Origin: Callorhinus ursinus | Lineage: Eukaryota > Chordata > Mammalia > Carnivora > Otariidae | Length of the DNA: 64,000 nt | Reading direction: 5' to 3' | Assembly: GCF_003265705.1 (NCBI RefSeq) | Contig: NW_020312902.1 | Coordinates: 15,309,972-15,373,971, forward strand | In this document: piece after piece, positions 56,500 to 64,000 of the stretch | Position numbering within the stretch: the first letter of the stretch is position 1 | Layout of the letters: each line of letters starts with the position of its first letter | Position numbers and translations under genes: made by a program | The notes under the pieces: model-generated | The model's database searches: none | Told to the model about the DNA's origin: nothing | Seen by the model: the letters and a program-made list of their open reading frames with translations, nothing else

Positions 56500-57265
56500 G
56501 AATGCAAGAAGGAACTAGACAAAGATGGACAAAGGTGACTTTGCAGAATGATACTCTTTAATAGGAGTAAGATGCCAAAACCAATGGATGAAAGTCTGTG
56601 GGCATCCAGGATATGTATACAATCTCAAAATATCACCCCACAGATTTCTCATTAATTATTAAAGGAGGAAGGCATTTTACAATGCTGTATTCTTGAAAAA
56701 AAAAAAGATTTAACCTTGATTCTTATTATGGGGGGAAAAAATCAGATAAATCCCTTTGTGGAACATTCTATAAATCAACTAGCCTGGACTCCAAAAATGT
56801 CAATGTCATGAAAGAAAAAAGGAAAGAGAGCTATTCTAGATTAAAGAATGCCAAAAAGATAGGACAATTAAATGACTATGGACTGAATATTAAACATGTT
56901 TGTACTGATATTAAGTTTCTTGAGTGTGATAATGGTATTGTGATTTAGGAAACTATTTATACTGAAGACATACATGCTGACGTATTTAGGAGTGAAGCAG
57001 CATGATATCTGCAACCTACTTTCCAATGACTAATGGTTCAGGAAAAAAAGATACATATATATGTATACACACACAGATAAAAATACATTCATATGTATAC
57101 ACAGAAAAAGAAACACGCACAAAATAGTAACATGGTGAAACCAGGTAAGGGGAATACAGAATTCATTGTACTGTTATTTAAACTTTTTCTGTGATATGCT
57201 GGCTTTGACAGCACATATACTAAACTTTTTCTGTGCTGGAATTCTTTTCAAAATAAAAAGTTGCA
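56500..57265 (+). mobile_element. Old L1 3' UTR (L1M type) with U6 insertion
   Basis: AATGACTATGGACTGAATAT, TTGAGTGTGATAATGGTATT, GACGTATTTAGGAGTGAAGC, TACAGAATTCATTGTACTGT and terminal TTTCAAAATAAAAAGTTGCA match old L1M 3' UTR text. A U6 fragment interrupts it at 57194-57220. Confidence 0.75.
57196..57225 (+). pseudogene. U6: U6 snRNA 5' fragment, tailless retropseudogene
   Basis: The plus strand matches U6 nucleotides 1-30 with 5 differences by hand alignment; GACAGCACATATACTAAAC covers the well-conserved part. No further U6 follows and there is no poly(A). A 15-bp direct repeat, TAAACTTTTTCTGTG, lies at 57179-57193 and 57221-57235. The U6 bases TAAA overlap the right copy. Removing one copy and the insert restores uninterrupted L1 3' UTR text. 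It cannot encode a working U6, since the catalytic core and the 3' U-tract are missing. The parent RNA is known; the internal-priming mechanism is inference. Confidence 0.85.
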
Positions 57266-57729
57266 TGGGAAAAGAAGAGTGGAAATTACATAAGCAGAGA
57301 GAAGCAAGGTGAATCGTCCAGATAGGCAGTTTAAGAGCTAAAGAGGTAGCAATTTAGAGACTGAAAAGAATTAAGAAATGAGATATTAATTGTGGCACAT
57401 AATTCTAAGTGGTATAAGTGTTCAGAGATCAGCAGAGCTTTCAGGAAAAAATGAAATCTTAACTAGGTACTACAGGCAGAGAAGTTTTAGATGGGCAGAA
57501 CTGTCTTTTAGGAGAGAAACATGAGCAGAAGTATTGGCCATGGCGTATGTACATATAAACATTCATATGTATGCTGATACAGACACACATATATACATAT
57601 ACATATATTACATATGCAGTTATGAGATTAGCCCTTTCTGCCAGAAGGTACAAATCTGGACTAGAATCAAAGTATAAAGACCCCAGTAAACTCTGGAAGG
57701 GCCTGGATTCTATATAGTAGATAATGGGA
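57266..57729. other. Non-coding; TA/CA-rich patch at 57545-57615
   Basis: CATATGTATGCTGATACAGA followed by CACACATATATACATATAC is low-complexity. The rest is unassigned. Confidence 0.5.
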
Positions 57730-57878
57730 ACTCTTGTAGGGTTTATTTTCTTTTTGCATTTTTACCCTAAATAATAAGAGTAATGATTGTGTAATTTAGA
57801 AAACACAACAAAGTATTATTATTAGCATTTTGGTGTATTTCCTACCAATCTTTCTCTAGTTTTTAAAACTTAGTTGAG

Positions 57879-58077
57879 GGACGCCTGGGTGGCTCAGTCA
57901 GTTAAGCATCTGCCTTCAGCTCAGGTCATGATCCTAGGGTCCTGGGATTGAGTCCCACATCGGGCTCCTTGCTTGGCAGAGAGCCTGCTTCTCCCTCTAC
58001 CTGCTCTGCCTGCTGCTCCCCCTGCTTGTGCTCTCTCTGACAAAAAAATAAATAAAATCTTAATAAAAATAAAAAAG
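57879..58077 (+). mobile_element. Can-SINE with TSD
   Basis: Full copy; perfect TSD AAAACTTAGTTGAG at 57865-57878 and 58078-58091. Confidence 0.95.
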
Positions 58078-58155
58078 AAAACTTAGTTGAGACCCTATTG
58101 CTCTTTTCACTTAAAATAACCCATTTATTATAAAAACTTTATAAATGTTATTCTA

Positions 58156-58426
58156 GGGGTACCTGGCTGGCTGAGCAGGAAGAGCATGTGACTCTTGACC
58201 TTGGGGTTGTGGGTTCAAGCTCCACGCTCGGTGTACCTGGGTGGCTCAGTCAGTTAAGTGTCCGACTCTTGATTTCTGCTCAGGTCATGATCTCAAGGTC
58301 ATGAGATCGAGCCCCCTGTCGGGCTCCCCGCTCAGCATGGAAGTCTACTTGAGATTCTCTACCTCTCCCTCTGCCCCTCCCCGTGCTCACACTCTCTCTC
58401 TCTCTCTCAATAAAATTTTTTTTAAA
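58156..58426 (+). mobile_element. Composite SINE dimer (short SINE fused to full SINE)
   Basis: A short-type SINE (GGGGTACCTGGCTGGCTGAG) stops at CTCCACGCTCGG (58230) without its ATT-ACTTAAAAATAAAAT tail. It joins directly to a full SINE (GTACCTGGGTGGCTCAGTCA) that ends in AATAAAATTTTTTTT. A single TSD surrounds the pair: AAATGTTATTCTA (58143-58155) and AAATGTTACTCTA (58427-58439). Confidence 0.88.
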
Positions 58427-58524
58427 AATGTTACTCTAAATGGCTGCATTATATGTACATACCTAGATTTGCTTGACCATTCCTCAATACTGGATTTTTA
58501 GATTGTTCATAAATTTTTTGTTGT

Positions 58525-58845
58525 TTTTTTAAAGGTTTCTTTTTTTTAGAGGTGAGGGCGAGAAGCAGAGGGAGAGAGACAATCTTAAGTAGGTTCCTCA
58601 CCCAGCGTGGAGCTGGACGGGGGGCTCGATCTCACATCCCTGACCCTGAGATCATGACCTGAGCTGAAATCAAGAGTCTGACCCTTAACCGACTAAGCCA
58701 CCCAGAGCCCCAGGAGAGAGAGAATCTTAAGCAGGCTCCACACCCAGCACAGAGCCAAGGCGGGGCTCAATCTCACAACCCTGAGATCAAGACCTGAGCT
58801 AAAATCAAGAGTCCGACACAACCAACTGAGCCACCCAGGTGCCCC
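58525..58845 (-). mobile_element. Composite SINE dimer, minus strand
   Basis: In the minus-strand sense, a SINE head and half-body (58845 to 58712) without a tail is followed directly by a complete SINE (58711 to 58525). The flanks carry AATTTTTTGTT (58512-58522) and AATTTTTTGCT (58847-58857). Confidence 0.8.
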
Positions 58846-58857
58846 TAATTTTTTGCT

Positions 58858-59440
58858 ATTTTAAAAAATATTCAGTTCCTTAAAAATAGAATAACCATAT
58901 GATCCTTTGATTGCACTTCTGGGTATATATCCAAAAGAACTAACAGCAGGGATTTGAATGGATATTTGTACACCTATGTGCACAGCTGCATTATTCACAA
59001 CAGTAAAAAGGTGGAAGCAACCCAGGTGTCCACCAATGGATGAATGGATTAAAAAAAGATAGTATTTACATACAATGAAATATTATTCAGCCTTGAAAAG
59101 GAAGAATATTCTAACACACACTGCAACATGGATAAACCTTGAGGACATTATACTAAGTGAAATAAGCCAGTCACAAATGACAAATATCGTGCGATTCCAT
59201 TCATACAATGTATCTAATGGAGTCAAGTTCAGAGACAAAATAGAATGGTGGTTGCCAGGGCCAGGGAGGAGGGGTATGAGGAGTTGTTTAATGGGTACAG
59301 AGTTGCAGATAAAAAGAGTTCTGGAGATTGGTTCCTACAACAATGTGAATATAATTAACACTACTGAACTGTACACATAAAAATGGTAAATTTTATGTCA
59401 TGTGTACCACAATTTTTTAAAAATTAATAAGTTTAAAAAA
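58858..59440 (+). mobile_element. L1 ORF2 end and 3' UTR
   Basis: ATAACCATATGATCCTTTGA, ATTATTCACAACAGTAAAAA, ATATTATTCAGCCTTGAAAA, TGGTGGTTGCCAGGGCCAGG and GAACTGTACACATAAAAATG form the usual L1 3' order. Confidence 0.88.
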
Positions 59441-59477
59441 TTAAATATATTTACACACACATCTCTGCATTTTACAT

Positions 59478-59668
59478 TTTTTTTTAAGATTTTATTTATT
59501 TATTTGACAGAGAGAGAAAGTAGGAACACAAGCAGGGGGAGTGGGAGAGGGAGAAGCAGACTTCCCGCTGAGCAGGGAGCCTGATGTGGGGCTCGATCCC
59601 CCAGGACCCTGGGATCATGACCTGATCCAAAGGCAGACACTTAATGACTGAGCCACCCAGGCGCCCCT
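59478..59668 (-). mobile_element. Can-SINE
   Basis: TTTTTTTTTAAGATTTTATT at the left, GCCACCCAGGCGCCCC at the right. Confidence 0.95.
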
Positions 59669-59858
59669 GTGTTTTAAGTTTTGCATGCACTTTTGATCAG
59701 TGCCTGAGGTCAGGTCCCTGGAAGTAGAGCTACAAGGGGTTACACAAAAGGCAGCAGGTTCTTCAGCACACTGCCAAGTGGCTTTCCAGAAGATTATATC
59801 AATTAACACTACCATCAATATTATACAAGAGTACCTGCCTCACACCAGACCCTCAATA
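59669..59858 (-). mobile_element. Old L1 remnant, antisense
   Basis: CCTGGAAGTAGAGCTACAAG, CACTGCCAAGTGGCTTTCCA and ATTAACACTACCATCAATAT are antisense L1 3'-region text. Confidence 0.6.
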
Positions 59859-59859
59859 A

Positions 59860-60370
59860 TATTCATTTCAATCATTCAACAGTTTTTACTGAGCACCTAT
59901 ATGCCAGGCCCTACTGTGGAATAGGGCAGGGAATAGGATGGATACAAGTTCCTGCCCTCATGGGGCATAAGTTCTGGTGGGAGAGGCAGGCCAAAAAAAA
60001 TTTTTTTTTAATGTAATAGTAAGCTAAAGATATAGCATAGGGCATTCGAAGAAAAAAGAACAAAGGGAAAGCAGATAAGTATTGCAGGGGACAGACTGAA
60101 ATTTTAGATAGGAAGACCACAGACGGCCAGCCTCACTGACACGGTGAAATGTGAGTAAAGACCCGAAGGAAGGAAGGGAGAGAACTGCAAAGCTATCTGG
60201 GAAAGGGCATCCCCGGAAGAGGGAACTGCAATCACAGAGGCCCTAAAGGCTGGAGCCTGCCTAGAGCACCTGCAGCCCTCAAGGAACAGGCCAAAGGCCA
60301 GTACGGCTGAAGCCGAGTCAGGGGGGAAGCAGCAGGAGATGCAATCAGAAAAGGTCCACATCCCCTGGGG
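59860..60370 (+). repeat. Ancient interspersed repeat (family of 30230-31990)
   Basis: ATTCAACAGTTTTTACTGAG, GAATAGGATGGATACAAGTT, GAAGAGGGAACTGCAATCAC and AGGCCAAAGGCCAGTACGGC follow the long dispersed repeat in sense. Confidence 0.55.
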
Positions 60371-60399
60371 TCTTGATAATTGCACATTATCATTTTTTT

Positions 60400-60535
60400 C
60401 AATGTTCTTTTATTATGGTAAGAGTGCTTAACATGAGATGTACCCTCTAAATTTTTAAGTGTACAATATAGTATTGTGAACTAGAGATACAATGTTATTC
60501 AGCAGACATCTAGAACTTACTCATCTTGCTTTTAT
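60400..60535 (-). mobile_element. L1 remnant, antisense
   Basis: TATTATGGTAAGAGTGCTTAA and AATTTTTAAGTGTACAATAT, CATCTAGAACTTACTCATCT are antisense L1 3'-region text. Confidence 0.6.
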
Positions 60536-60574
60536 CATTTTTTATCCTGGCTATCTGGATAGGTAAAAAGACAA

Positions 60575-60905
60575 TGTGCTAGTCAGGCTGCTATAAGAAA
60601 ATACCACAGATGGATGGTGTAAACAACAGAGGCTGTGAAGTCCAAGATCAAGGTGCTAGCTGATTCAGTGCATGGCCAGAGCTCTCTTCCTGGCTTAAAG
60701 ATGGATGCTTTCACACCATGTCCTCACGGTGGCAGAGAGAAGGTGATCTCTCTTCCTCTTCTGATAAAGCCCACTAACCCCATCATGAGGGCCCCACCCT
60801 CATCACCTCATATAACCCTAATTATCTCCCAAAGGCCCCATCTCCAAGTATCATCACATGGGAGGTTAGGGCTTCAAATCAGATGAATGGGGGGTGGGGG
60901 GAGGC
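60575..60905 (+). repeat. Old interspersed repeat, family unresolved
   Basis: GTCAGGCTGCTATAAGAAAA, GTCCAAGATCAAGGTGCTAG, ACCATGTCCTCACGGTGGCA, CCCCATCATGAGGGCCCCAC and CAAGTATCATCACATGGGAG are well-known dispersed text; I cannot name the family with confidence. Confidence 0.65.
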
Positions 60906-61384
60906 ACACAGTTCAGTCTATAGCAGATAATATCTTATTATTTTAATTTTAGGGCATTTTTGATAAACCAGTAAGATGAAAGTTACACTTAAGGAAGATC
61001 AACTTGACAGAGGTATACTTGATGAAACAGACAAAACAAAGAAAGCCATCTTGGAAGTTTCACAATAATCAAGATGGAACGATTGATTTGATTTATTCAT
61101 TCAAAATGCATTTATGGAACATCTGAAACATAGCAGGCACTGAACGAGACATAAACAAAAGGGACTAAGGGCAGGAGTAGTAGCAGAAGAAATGGAGAGG
61201 AAAAAAGTGTAACAGGAATTTTCAAAATATGTCAATAAAATTTGGTAACAAGATACAGGGGGGTAAAGAGCATAAATATGTATTGCAAGTTACTTGAGAG
61301 CAGGAAATGTATCTAATTCATCTTTGCATCCCACATAGTCATTTACTATGATACTTAAAAAACGCTTGTGGATTAGAGATAAGT
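60906..61384. other. Unassigned; old-repeat text near 61095-61150
   Basis: TTATTCATTCAAAATGCATT and TAGCAGGCACTGAACGAG resemble the start of the dispersed repeat seen at 30.2 kb. Confidence 0.4.
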
Positions 61385-61399
61385 CAAAGAAAGTTTTCT

Positions 61400-61563
61400 T
61401 TTTTTTAGAGGGCGCAGGGGCAGAGGGAAAGAGAATCTCAAGCAGACCCCCTGTCCTCCGCTGAGTGGGGAGCCTGACCCAGGGCTCAAGCCCATGACCA
61501 GATCACAACCTGAGCCGAAATCAAGAGTCAGACGCTCAACCAACTGAGCCACCCAGGTGCCCC
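61400..61563 (-). mobile_element. Can-SINE with TSD
   Basis: T-run then AGAGGGCGCAGGGGCAGAGG at the left, GCCACCCAGGTGCCCC at the right. TSD CAAAGAAAGTTTTCT (61385-61399) versus CAAAGCAAGTTTTCT (61564-61578). Confidence 0.93.
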
Positions 61564-61689
61564 CAAAGCAAGTTTTCTAAAGATGGAAAAAGATGGAAGG
61601 CAGAGATAAAGGCAAACTCTTGGAGAATGCTCAATTAGAAATGGAAGGAAGAAATCAGGAAGCTAAAATGAAAAAGGAATAAGTCAGAG

Positions 61690-61930
61690 AAAGACAGGAG
61701 GAGAATCAAGGCTGGACTGTATCATGTCACCAGAGCCACACTGGAAAGAAGAGGGGTCCTTGCCTTAATGCCAAAAACAGCAAGGGAGACAAGGAAGCTG
61801 GGAAGGATGACAACCAAGATGTGGATCTGACAATAAAGGAAGTCACTGGTTGCGACAGTTTGAAGCCAGATTGTAGAGGATTAAAGATGAATCCATCAGG
61901 GGCAAAGAAAAGGAAATAACTACTCTGCCT
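61690..61930 (+). repeat. Possible ancient dispersed repeat
   Basis: AAGGCTGGACTGTATCATGT and GGAAGTCACTGGTTGCGACA resemble decayed repeat text. Weak call. Confidence 0.3.
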
Positions 61931-61947
61931 TAAGAAATCTTGCAGTA

Positions 61948-62156
61948 GGGGCGCCTGGGTGGCTCAGTTGGTTAAGCGACTGCCTTCGGCTCAGGTCATG
62001 ATCCTGGAGTCCCGGGATCAAGTCCCGCATCGGGCTCCCTGCTCAGCAGGGAGTCTGCTTCTCCCTCTGACCCTCTTCCCTCTCGTGCTCTCTCTCTCTC
62101 ATTCTCTCTCTCTCTCAAATAAATAAATAAAATCTTAAAAAAAAAAAAAAAAGAAA
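61948..62156 (+). mobile_element. Can-SINE with TSD, young-looking
   Basis: Full copy, CAAATAAATAAATAAAATCTT tail and A-run. Perfect 16-bp TSD AAGAAATCTTGCAGTA at 61932-61947 and 62157-62172. Confidence 0.96.
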
Positions 62157-62172
62157 AAGAAATCTTGCAGTA

Positions 62173-62883
62173 AAAGGAGAAAAGAAAAATAACCAGGTAA
62201 TGATTTCCTAAGACACAAAGCTCTGCCAGAAACGCCTGCATTAGCCTCTGAATGTACATGGAGGCTAAGCAAGACTTATGAGAGTATTTATGAACATTCA
62301 ACCTTGTTGGGAGCCTCAAGCAAATGGGCTGAATGAATACAGGAAGATTCTCCCTAAATGGTGCACAAAGAGGCAGCAAATCACATTTGCTACTAACTGC
62401 TGGTTTGGTAAGTGGCCTTAAGAGGTCACCGAGAAAGTAATACCCATAGTAGTAACAGCCGGTTTGTTGGATTTTACCTAATGTGAGCTAAACCAGCTTA
62501 AGTCAATTAAGGTTCTTTTTTCTGTTTGTTTAGTCTCACTATGAAACTATCCGAGGCTCTCTTCAAACATCCAGAGATGTTTGGCTGTCCATTCATATTT
62601 AAGAGGCTTGTGCTTAAAGGCTGGCTGGAAGTTCCATGTTAAGTGATAAGCTTCACAGCAGAGGAACCCTACCAAAACATTTATATATTTTTAAACATCA
62701 AGAAACTGAGTAAATAACAGATTTGTCTAATACACATGGGACTATTTAAGAGCAATACTGTTTGTAAGTAAAGCAAACATCAATTTCTCTTCCTAAAGTG
62801 CTTCATTTTCTTGGGCAGTTAGGTAAAAGGAGTACAGGCAAAATCCATCATCATTATTTTATGTCATTTAAAAACCAACTTCA
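62173..62883. other. Non-coding, nothing recognised
   Basis: No SINE, L1 or RNA gene. TTCTTTTTTCTGTTTGTTTAG at 62513-62533 is acceptor-like on the plus strand, but the frames after it close quickly. Confidence 0.45.
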
Positions 62884-63077
62884 GGGTCACTTTGGTTGAG
62901 CATCCGACTCTTGATTTTGGTGATTTTGGCTCAGGTTATGATCTCAGGGTCATGGGATGGAGCCCCACATCAGGCTCCCCACTCAATGGAGGAAGGGGGT
63001 CTGCTTAAGATTCTCTCTCCCTCTTCCTCTGCCTCTCCCACTCATGCGCTCTCTCCCTCTCTCTAAAATAAAAAAAT
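62884..63077 (+). mobile_element. Can-SINE, 5' end degraded
   Basis: GGGTCACTTTGGTTGAGCAT replaces the normal head. Body and AAATAAAAAAATAAAG tail are present. Confidence 0.9.
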
Positions 63078-63092
63078 AAAGCTTTAAAAAAT

Positions 63093-63271
63093 TAGGGGCA
63101 CCTGGGTGGCTCAGTCGTTACGCGTCTGCCTTCGGCCCAGGTCATGGTACCCCGCATCAGGCTCCCTGCTCCGCGGGAGGCCTGCTTCTCCCTCTCCCAC
63201 TCCCCCTGCTTGTGTTCCCTCTCTCACTGTGTCTCTCTCTGTCAAATAAATAAATAAAATATTTTTTTTAA
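63093..63271 (+). mobile_element. Can-SINE in the tail of the previous SINE
   Basis: Near-consensus but missing a short piece after CCCAGGTCATGG. TSD AAAGCTTTAAAAAAT at 63078-63092 and 63272-63286, taken from the tail of the older SINE. Confidence 0.94.
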
Positions 63272-63281
63272 AAAGCTTTAA

Positions 63282-63312
63282 AAAATAAATTAAATTAAAT
63301 TAAATTAAATTA
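63282..63312. repeat. (AAATT)n microsatellite
   Basis: About five AAATT units directly seen, duplicated in part after the next SINE. Confidence 0.9.
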
Positions 63313-63488
63313 GGGGCTCCTGGTGGCTCAGTAGGTTAAGCATCTGCCTTCAGCTCAGGTCATGATCTTAGGGCCCTGGGATCAAGCCCTGTGTGGGGCT
63401 CCCTGCTCAGGAGAGAGTCTGCTTCTCCCTCTCCCTCTGATCCTCCCCTCACTCACGCACTCTCTCTCTAATAAATAAATAAAATCAT
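63313..63488 (+). mobile_element. Can-SINE
   Basis: GGGGCTCCTGGTGGCTCAGT head, CT-rich body, AATAAATAAATAAAATCAT tail. AATTAAATTAAATTA lies on both sides as TSD. Confidence 0.93.
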
Positions 63489-63530
63489 AATTAAATTAAA
63501 TTAATATAAAAAAATAAAAACAGACTTTAG

Positions 63531-63662
63531 GGGATGCCCAGCTGGCTCAGTCAGAATAGCATATGACTCTTGGTCTCAGGGTTGTGAGTTCAAGCCCCAA
63601 GTTGGGTAGAGAGATTACTTAAAAATAAACTCTTTAATAAATAAATAAATAAATAAATAAAT
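63531..63662 (+). mobile_element. Short Can-SINE (tRNA part only), 20-bp TSD
   Basis: GGGATGCCCAGCTGGCTCAG then GAGATTACTTAAAAATAAAC and an AAAT array; no CT-rich body. Perfect TSD AAAATAAAAACAGACTTTAG at 63511-63530 and 63663-63682. Confidence 0.95.
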
Positions 63663-63682
63663 AAAATAAAAACAGACTTTAG

Positions 63683-64000
63683 GAAAGACACATAAGTGAC
63701 AGCTAACTTATTCTATGAACTTTCTGTATACATTCAGAAAAAGAAAGAAAATCACATCTTTTTATCTGTCTGGGATAAATGATGTATAATAGGTGTCCAA
63801 TTTTATAGGAGTATAATCAAAACAAAACAAAACCTTGATCCTCATCAAAGTTAAAATGTCTTTTTATTTTACCAAAATGTGTAAGCCTGGAAATCACTGA
63901 GCTTCAAGCATGAGTGCTTCCAAAACATTCCTTTTATTTTTTCCTTTTGTCTCCTTTTAATGATCATCACTGGATTCACAGTGATGATTTCTACAGATAA
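63683..64000. other. Non-coding, nothing recognised
   Basis: AT-rich end of the window with no assigned element. Confidence 0.5.

Larger units (their letters stand above)
57730..58510 (-). mobile_element. Old L1 remnant, antisense, split by SINEs
   Basis: AATTTAGAAAACACAACAAAG, GCATTTTGGTGTATTTCCTA, AAATGGCTGCATTATATGTA and GGATTTTTAGATTGTTCATA read as one antisense LINE fragment once the SINEs at 57879-58077 and 58156-58426 are removed. Confidence 0.55.

Noticed and set aside
61996..62379. 127-codon minus-strand frame
   Set aside because: The C-terminal half is translated SINE body and A-tail; the rest has no recognisable domain.
1..64000. CRISPR arrays, operons, prokaryotic or plasmid systems
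   Set aside because: All composition and repeat content is mammalian; the spaced repeats present are SINE tails and microsatellites.

Overview
The window is AT-rich, CpG-poor mammalian nuclear DNA with no complete protein-coding gene. About fifty carnivore tRNA-Lys-derived SINEs (Can-SINE/SINEC type) identify a carnivoran. Their head (cgcctgggtggctcagtcg) and their CT-rich body ending in AAATAAATAAAATCTTT are the form common in arctoid caniforms (bears, pinnipeds, mustelids). The dog-type SINEC_Cf head is not seen, so a bear, seal or mustelid is more likely than a dog; this is inference.

Layout. 1-3.7 kb: SINE cluster, antisense L1 remnant, AT-rich sequence. 3.7-7 kb: old plus-strand L1 broken by three SINEs and a MER20-like DNA transposon. 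7.5-12.4 kb: L1 pieces on both strands and unique DNA. 12.9-19.3 kb: the longest SINE-free stretch, with MIR/L2 remnants and a palindromic microsatellite. 19.3-24.6 kb: an MLT1-type LTR, then the 5' half of an old L1 with nested insertions. 24.6-30 kb: unique DNA, SINEs and a truncated U4 snRNA retropseudogene. 30.2-33 kb: fossil repeats split by an L1 piece, and a hAT-like remnant. 33-38 kb: mostly unique DNA. 38-41.4 kb: L1 pieces, a hAT-like element and a solo LTR inside an L1. 41.4-44.5 kb: SINE-free, with a candidate terminal exon on the plus strand. 44.5-50.6 kb: SINE-dense. 50.6-53.1 kb: SINE-free, with a CpG-dense candidate exon on the minus strand. 53.1-64 kb: several L1 3' ends (one holding a U6 fragment), composite SINE dimers and a dense SINE block.

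The window therefore reads as intergenic or intronic sequence dominated by L1 activity and by elements mobilised in trans by L1. The best evidence for anything beyond ordinary repeats is: two tailless 3'-truncated snRNA retropseudogenes (U4 and U6) with target-site duplications; a 79-bp antisense-L1 retroposed fragment; two composite SINE dimers; and two possible coding exons I cannot assign to a gene. No operon, CRISPR array, CpG island, functional tRNA/rRNA gene or novel multi-gene system is visible.
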